In this document: positions 34,970-39,535 of the stretch, piece after piece | How the letters are laid out: every line of letters starts with the position of its first letter | Numbering within the stretch: position 1 is the first letter of the stretch | Origin: Candolleomyces eurysporus | Lineage: Eukaryota; Basidiomycota; Agaricomycetes; Agaricales; Psathyrellaceae | Length of the DNA: 39,535 bases | Direction of reading: 5' to 3' | Assembly (NCBI GenBank): GCA_027579435.1 | Contig: JANBPK010000035.1 | Location: 1-39,535, forward strand | Made by a program: the position numbers and the translations under genes | The notes under the pieces: model-generated | Told to the model about the DNA's origin: nothing | Databases searched by the model: none | The model's input: only the letters and a program-made list of their open reading frames with translations

Positions 34970-35917
34970 CTAGTCTTTCTTTTTAAAGAAGGAAACGAGG
35001 CGAGAAGTTACAGCACGAGTCCGTAGAGAAGAGGGGGAGGAGTTTGAACTCACAGCCGCCGTGGGTCCATTTGGTTTGAATTTGGGTTTGGATTTGGATG
35101 TGGAAGACGATTTGGAATGGGAAGCTGGAGTATGAGGAGCAGCGCCAACTTTGCGTTGACAACCTAATTCGGCGAACGAGGCAGTGTCTGATACGCAATC
35201 GTCGTCAGCGTCAAAGGTCCATTGGGGAGTAGTGTCGTCCCAGGATGGTGAGATGCAGATGGGGTGCTTGAGCTTCTCAAGCGCCGAAGCGTAGCTGGGG
35301 AACACAGTTACGTTCCCGTCCAGCTCGTTCCACAGCTCCTGGTAGATCTCGTCTACCTCGCGCTCGCTGAACAAAGTCAGCTCGCTCCAATATGCGGCAC
35401 TCCGAGCGTTTTTTATGGCGCCACGGAGACTGTCTTCGTTGCAAGCGATAATGAAAGCGCCGAGCCACAGCAGATGGCCGGAGAATCCGAATGATGTGGA
35501 ATTCGAGGGTAGTTTGGCCCGGAAGCGCTGGAGGAGAATAAGGGCGGAGATGACGGTGTTGTTGGGCGCATCTGTCAGGTAGATCAACTGTGCGATGAAG
35601 ACGGACAAGGTGGGTTGTTGGAGGCGTCGTGAAGCCTCTGATTCTTCACGGCAGTTGAAGGTCTTGATGAGGTATCCAGTGCAAAGACGGGCCGCGTCTT
35701 CTTGACCCAAGTAAGGGTCTACAAGGAAACGGCCATTTGGGCCCATAAACGCGGACTCGGGAACGACATGGGAACAGGAAGAGGACGCTGAAGACCTGGC
35801 TGAATGGCGCGCAGGGAATTCTTCGTCCTCATCGCCGGCCCATGGGTCGTCGGAAAAGCGGGCTGGATACGTCGGTCGGTTACTGAATATGAGTGGTGGC
35901 GGTCGCATAGTAGTCAT
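34970..35917 (-). CDS. Cyclin-fold protein (Pcl/Pho80-like)
   Basis: A single coding exon of 315 aa. Residues about 95-215 read like a cyclin box: LSVFIAQLIYLTDAPNNTVISALILLQRF, then SGHLLWLGAFIIAC and WSELTLFSEREVDEIYQELW, ending LDGNVTVF. This order (FI..L....V..AL..L.R...P...G..L.L.A.I.A) is that of the fungal Pcl group, which activates a Pho85-type CDK. The Lys that commonly follows the Ala-Cys is Asn here. N- and C-terminal tails are Ser/Lys-rich and end in a basic KKKD. A 5' UTR intron at 35924-35985 ends just before the ATG, and a TATA-like ATATAAA lies at 36073-36079. Partner and target are inferred only from the family. Confidence 0.75.
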   Translation of the reverse strand: MTTMRPPPLIFSNRPTYPARFSDDPWAGDEDEEFPARHSARSSASSSCSHVVPESAFMGPNGRFLVDPYLGQEDAARLCTGYLIKTFNCREESEASRRLQQPTLSVFIAQLIYLTDAPNNTVISALILLQRFRAKLPSNSTSFGFSGHLLWLGAFIIACNEDSLRGAIKNARSAAYWSELTLFSEREVDEIYQELWNELDGNVTVFPSYASALEKLKHPICISPSWDDTTPQWTFDADDDCVSDTASFAELGCQRKVGAAPHTPASHSKSSSTSKSKPKFKPNGPTAAVSSNSSPSSLRTRAVTSRLVSFFKKKD

Positions 35918-36912
35918 GGGCGTCTGTTCAGTCCACTAATTAGTCACTAATTCCGTTGCCTTTCCGAAGAGAGCAGACTACGCACCTTGGGCTGCCTNGG
36001 GGGCAACGAGCTCGAGGAGTAGTGGAAGTGGTGTGAAGTGAAGTCGATCTGACTCCATTACACCGACTGTTGTTTATATGTATCAGTGGTGGGGCCATGC
36101 CGGGCGGAGCAATGGGAGGTAATAATAAGGGCAGTGCACTCGAGTCATCATCCGATGCTTGTGGATAGGAAGGATATGTCAGACACTTCATCGTCATGGG
36201 CGGATGGAAACGGACACAACAACTGCGAATTCGCTTGCATCGGAGACGAAAGCGCCAGAAACTGCCAGAAGAGTGGGTGGGGGAGTGGGTCGGTCCGTGA
36301 GGCTGTGCGCTGCGCACCGGGTCATTGTTGGAGGCTAGGCTAGGCTCAGGACCTTGACCGTGTCCGATGTCGCGCTCTGTCACCGTCTTAAAGGTAAGCT
36401 GGGAGGAGAGATGACGTCGCTGAAGCAGGTACGGACCTCGGGGAAAGGGAAGACGAGCGCCTGATCAGTTTTCAATGGTAACCTGGCGCCGGTGTTCGAT
36501 CCCCTTTGATGCATCCTTTTTCGGATTTCCCTACCCATAGCCTCCGAAAGCCCTTTCGTCATCTGTTTCGCCCACATCGACAGAGACCGGAATCACAGGG
36601 CTTGCGCTATCCCTCGGTCGGAGAGGGACCGTGAGGGACCTGCAGCATCGTGGCCACCAGAACGAGTGGCACCGAGAGTCTCGTAGCGGAAGCCAAGCTC
36701 TCTGGCAACCGGCGGTCAAATCTTTTCGAGACGGTGCTCAGCGGAATGGCTACTGCTGGTTAGAAGAACCAACACTCTTATGTTCAGGCCACTCACCGTC
36801 TTCTATAAAACGTCGACCTTCTCTACGACTGCGGTGGCTCGATCGACCTCCTACTACACCCGCCGCCTCGCCGTCTCCAAGCCTCTTCCACCGACGACCT
36901 TTCAAAGGAAAA
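35918..36912. other. Divergent upstream region of the cyclin and F-box genes
   Basis: Holds the cyclin leader intron (35924-35985), an ambiguous base at 35998 before five G, the cyclin TATA-like element (36073-36079), and a CRE-like TGACGTCG at about 36412-36419. The open frame upstream of 36913 is considered leader sequence because the F-box begins soon after that ATG. Confidence 0.45.
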
Positions 36913-38799
36913 ATGAACACGATACACCGTGGCCGGATGCACCGATGCCTAGCCATACCCGAAATCATGTTAATGATTTGTCGGGAGTTGGCTGAAAACA
37001 GGGTGACACGACGTCGCGATCTGCGAGCGGTGGCACTCACATGCCGGGAATGGTTCGGTCCTGGGGTAGAATATCTTTGGCAGGACCTGGGCTATTTCGA
37101 GCCCATACTCGCTTCTCTGCCTGCGGACTTGTGGGTAGCGGGAAACAAAGACAAAGATGACAAGGGAGACGATTCCGGCGGGGACGAGGGTGAAGAGGAA
37201 GACGATTTCGAAGAAAGCGAGCTTCCGAGACGCGTGAGTGATATAATCCTCATGTCACTTCAGCTGAGGTCTTCATATATCATATCTCTCAGGAAATGCG
37301 TCGCCAGTTGAGGGAGGAAGATCTCCTACGCTTCAAGATGCATTATGCTCGCCATATCAAGGTCCTTTGGGTGTGCCGGGCGTCCATCCCACCTCTCCAG
37401 TTCCTTCAAAACCTCAAGTCCATTACAGACGCCGATAAGACCTCGCTGCTACCACGACTCCATACGCTCTATTGGCTGCGGCATTCCTATGACATTGACC
37501 CTGGCCCCTACTTTCCTTTCATCGTCTGCTTCGTCAACGAAAAGTTGAAAACCCTCGCGTTCGCCGGTCCTCCTTCAAGCCCGCAGGTTCAGACCACTGT
37601 CACTCTCCTCAACGAACGATGTCCTTCCCTGACAGACCTCGAGGTCACAGAGAGCGCATCAGATAATGGTACCCTTACCCTCGACACCATATCGCTAATG
37701 ACGGAGCAATGGGAAAACTGTCTACGGCGCCTCGACTTGAACTATGTAACTCATGAGCAACTCCGTAAATTGTCCACCTTACCCCATCTGCAGACCCTCA
37801 TAGTCACAAACCTCGGTTCTCTGGGCAACCCGACTTGGAGCGACCCCAGCAGTCCCAAGAAGCCACCATTAGCCACCATCGACACCGACGCCGAGAAACC
37901 AGAGAAGACCACCTCGATCCCGTTCCCGAGTTTGAGGGACCTCACCGTAACGACTCGAGACCTATATCCACATTGCATGATCCCCTTCCTACAGTACCTA
38001 TCCCCCACCAGCGAGAACCTCAAAAGGCTCTTCATCTCCTCCGAAGGCTGCGNCCCCCATCTCCCACTGGAAGCAAGTCGTCGACCTCATCGTCTCCCGC
38101 TGCAACCGCGACCACCTCGAATCCATCTATTTCGGCGAAAACGACGACGCCGGGTTCGCCGCAAGCGGATTCGACCGCCAACGCTGGGAAGACCGCGAGC
38201 CCTTCCCCCTCTCCCCCCTCCTCGTCTTCAAGAACCTCAAAGACTTTGGCCACTTCGTCTTCTACTCCGCCCCGATCACCAAGGACGCGCTGAAGGAAGT
38301 CGTCTCGGCCTGGAAGCACCTCACAAAGCTCGACGTATCGTTCCCCGACTCGGATGGGATCTACGACAAGTTCCACCTCGACTGCCACGACCTCCTGTTC
38401 GTGGTGCGCTCCCTGCCGGTGCTGGAGTCGCTCAGGATAACGCTGAACGTGAACCGACGGCCTACGGAGGACGCGGTCCCGGAGGACGTACCACGGACTT
38501 CGGTAACCCACATCCACATCCTCAACTCGTACCTCCGCTCCGTCTTGGGGTTCGTCACGTTTTTCACCACGCACATCAAGCCTGTCCCGGTACTATGTGT
38601 CCCGCACGTTTTCGTGGAAGAAGACGAGCATCAGAACGACCGGTGGATGGAGGCGATTGAGCAGGTGGATAGAGTCAGGGCTGGAAAGCCTCTGCAGCTA
38701 GACTCTGATTCGGCTTGGGAGACGGAGAGCGAGACCGACTCGGTGGCTGCGTCTGACGACGGTTATTGCGCCGACTTGGATACCCTGTTCGAACGCTAG
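36913..38799 (+). CDS. F-box-like/LRR protein, frame broken by a spurious 'n'
   Basis: Two exons, 36913-37233 and 37293-38799. Residues about 13-60 (LAIPEIMLMICREL, then DLRAVALTCREWFGPGVEYLW) match the F-box-like pattern of basidiomycete genes, where it would bind Skp1 of an SCF ligase. An acidic loop (DDSGGDEGEEEDDFEE) follows, then leucine-rich strands (CPSLTDLEVTES, LPHLQTLIVTNLG, FPSLRDLTVTTRD, LENLKRLFIS-type). At 38053 an 'n' stands before five C and shifts the frame; skipping it joins the parts into 608 aa, continuing PISHWKQVVDLIVSRCNRDH and later SLPVLESLRITL. The gene is therefore probably intact. It is not a close relative of the array at 4.3-9.4 kb. The intron has GTGAGT and CTCAG ends. 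Confidence 0.85.
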
Positions 38800-39023
38800 C
38801 AGTGCGTTCAGAATACCTTATGTAGTACCCACGATTTCCTATGCTTACAATCTCTTCTTTCGAAGCCAAGACTTCATCATGCATAACCGAACAAAAAGGC
38901 ATAATTTTGATAACTACTACAGGAATAGGTAGGGAAACACGAAGAGAGGCAAGAAAATACAGATAATCACAGCAGCTAACAAAAGAGAAAAAGATCTACA
39001 GTCCATAAAGGATACACAAAAGT

Positions 39024-39535
39024 TTAACTAAGCTGGACCATGGACGCGTCCTGCACAGGCCCGTTGGAAGCATCAAACGCCTGGCCACTGACCTCACTGA
39101 CAAGAGTCCCTTGACCCGTCGTGCCAAGGGGTGCACTCAAAGCGTTGACCGCAGTGCCCGGTACCACACCTCCGTTCTTGGCAATCTCACTCCTGACATT
39201 ATCCAGGAGCTTCTTCAGCCCTAGCCGCTCGTTGACCAATGCCAACCTCGCCGCCTCCAAGCTCTTCCTCTCTTCCTCGAGGATTTCCTCAAGCTCCTCG
39301 AACTGAGTCATCTTGATTTCCAGTTTCGTGAGGGTAAGCTTGATGAGCTGCGCCATAGTACTCTTGATCTGGGCATCCTCAGCGTCAACCAAAGCCTGCG
39401 CCGCCTTGGCGGACGACCCGAGTGCAAGGTTGGCCGCACGCACGACCTTGGAATGGGGGACCCCCTTCACCTGCGAAGTCGACGCCGCAGAGTCCACCGC
39501 CATACTATCCCCCTCCTTCTCCTCCGCGGCGCTCT
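39024..39535 (-). CDS. C-terminal part of a Swi3/Rsc8/SMARCC-like chromatin-remodelling subunit (5' end outside window)
   Basis: The frame is open to the right edge, so the N-terminal SWIRM and SANT domains expected for this family would lie outside. What is seen: an HSKVVRAANLALGSSAKAAQ stretch, then LIKLTLTKLEIKMTQFEELEEILEEERKSLE, the conserved leucine-rich coiled coil near the C-terminus of Swi3/Rsc8/SMARCC that assembles SWI/SNF and RSC complexes, and a loosely conserved tail rich in Ser, Gly and Val. The stop is at 39024. It acts in the nucleus in ATP-dependent nucleosome remodelling, by family. Rsc8 versus Swi3 cannot be decided from this part. Confidence 0.85.
   Translation of the reverse strand, partial: SAAEEKEGDSMAVDSAASTSQVKGVPHSKVVRAANLALGSSAKAAQALVDAEDAQIKSTMAQLIKLTLTKLEIKMTQFEELEEILEEERKSLEAARLALVNERLGLKKLLDNVRSEIAKNGGVVPGTAVNALSAPLGTTGQGTLVSEVSGQAFDASNGPVQDASMVQLS

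Noticed and set aside
38032..38574. 180-codon minus-strand frame rich in Glu and Val
   Set aside because: It is antisense to the C-terminal coding half of the F-box gene, whose sense reading has clear leucine-rich structure.

Overview
The window is nuclear DNA of a filamentous basidiomycete, most likely an Agaricomycete. Protein genes are split by many short introns (mostly 50-75 nt, GT..AG, clean phases). The protein set is fungal: fungal TauD/TfdA dioxygenases, a secreted acid sphingomyelinase, an agaricomycete-type domain fused to TPRs, a Zn2Cys6 factor, a Pcl-like cyclin and F-box/LRR paralogues. The one tRNA is a eukaryotic initiator tRNA-Met. There are no prokaryotic operons, CRISPR arrays or intact transposons. 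Gene models come from reading splice sites and phases by eye; every multi-exon model given with exact exons closes in frame.

Layout. 1-2.65 kb: two direct tandem copies of a minus-strand Fe(II)/2-oxoglutarate dioxygenase gene, the left one cut by the window edge. 2.9-4.07 kb: a plus-strand multi-pass membrane protein. 4.3-9.38 kb: three tandem F-box genes; the first is a pseudogene (1-nt deletion plus an internal deletion of about 660 bp) and the other two are intact. 9.56-10.96 kb: a 7-exon zinc alcohol dehydrogenase (ADH) on the minus strand, convergent with the last F-box copy. Degraded copies of its terminal exon lie between the F-box copies, so the duplicated segment was 'F-box gene plus ADH tail'. 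11.97-14.74 kb: a 15-exon secreted acid sphingomyelinase.

14.7-17.6 kb is a long leader or intergenic region. 17.59-21.94 kb holds a long two-RRM RNA-binding protein with a disordered tail. 22.69 kb: initiator tRNA-Met. 23.2-24.7 kb: a YqjM-like ene-reductase, followed by an imperfect 192-bp-period direct repeat. 25.84-28.83 kb (minus): a 7-exon fusion of an agaricomycete N-terminal domain and TPR repeats. 31.84-33.07 kb: a Zn2Cys6 transcription factor. 34.97-35.92 kb (minus): a cyclin-fold protein. 36.91-38.80 kb: another F-box/LRR-like protein whose frame is broken only by a spurious 'n'. 39.02 kb to the end (minus): the C-terminal end of a Swi3/Rsc8/SMARCC-type chromatin-remodeller subunit.

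The left 11 kb is accessory in character (recent tandem duplication, birth and death of F-box genes, catabolic oxidoreductases); the right part mixes conserved regulators with lineage-specific genes. I see no obvious biosynthetic cluster. The most unusual items are the ADH-tail relics that record how the F-box array grew, the TPR fusion, and a systematic 'n before a homopolymer' artefact that damages at least one real gene.
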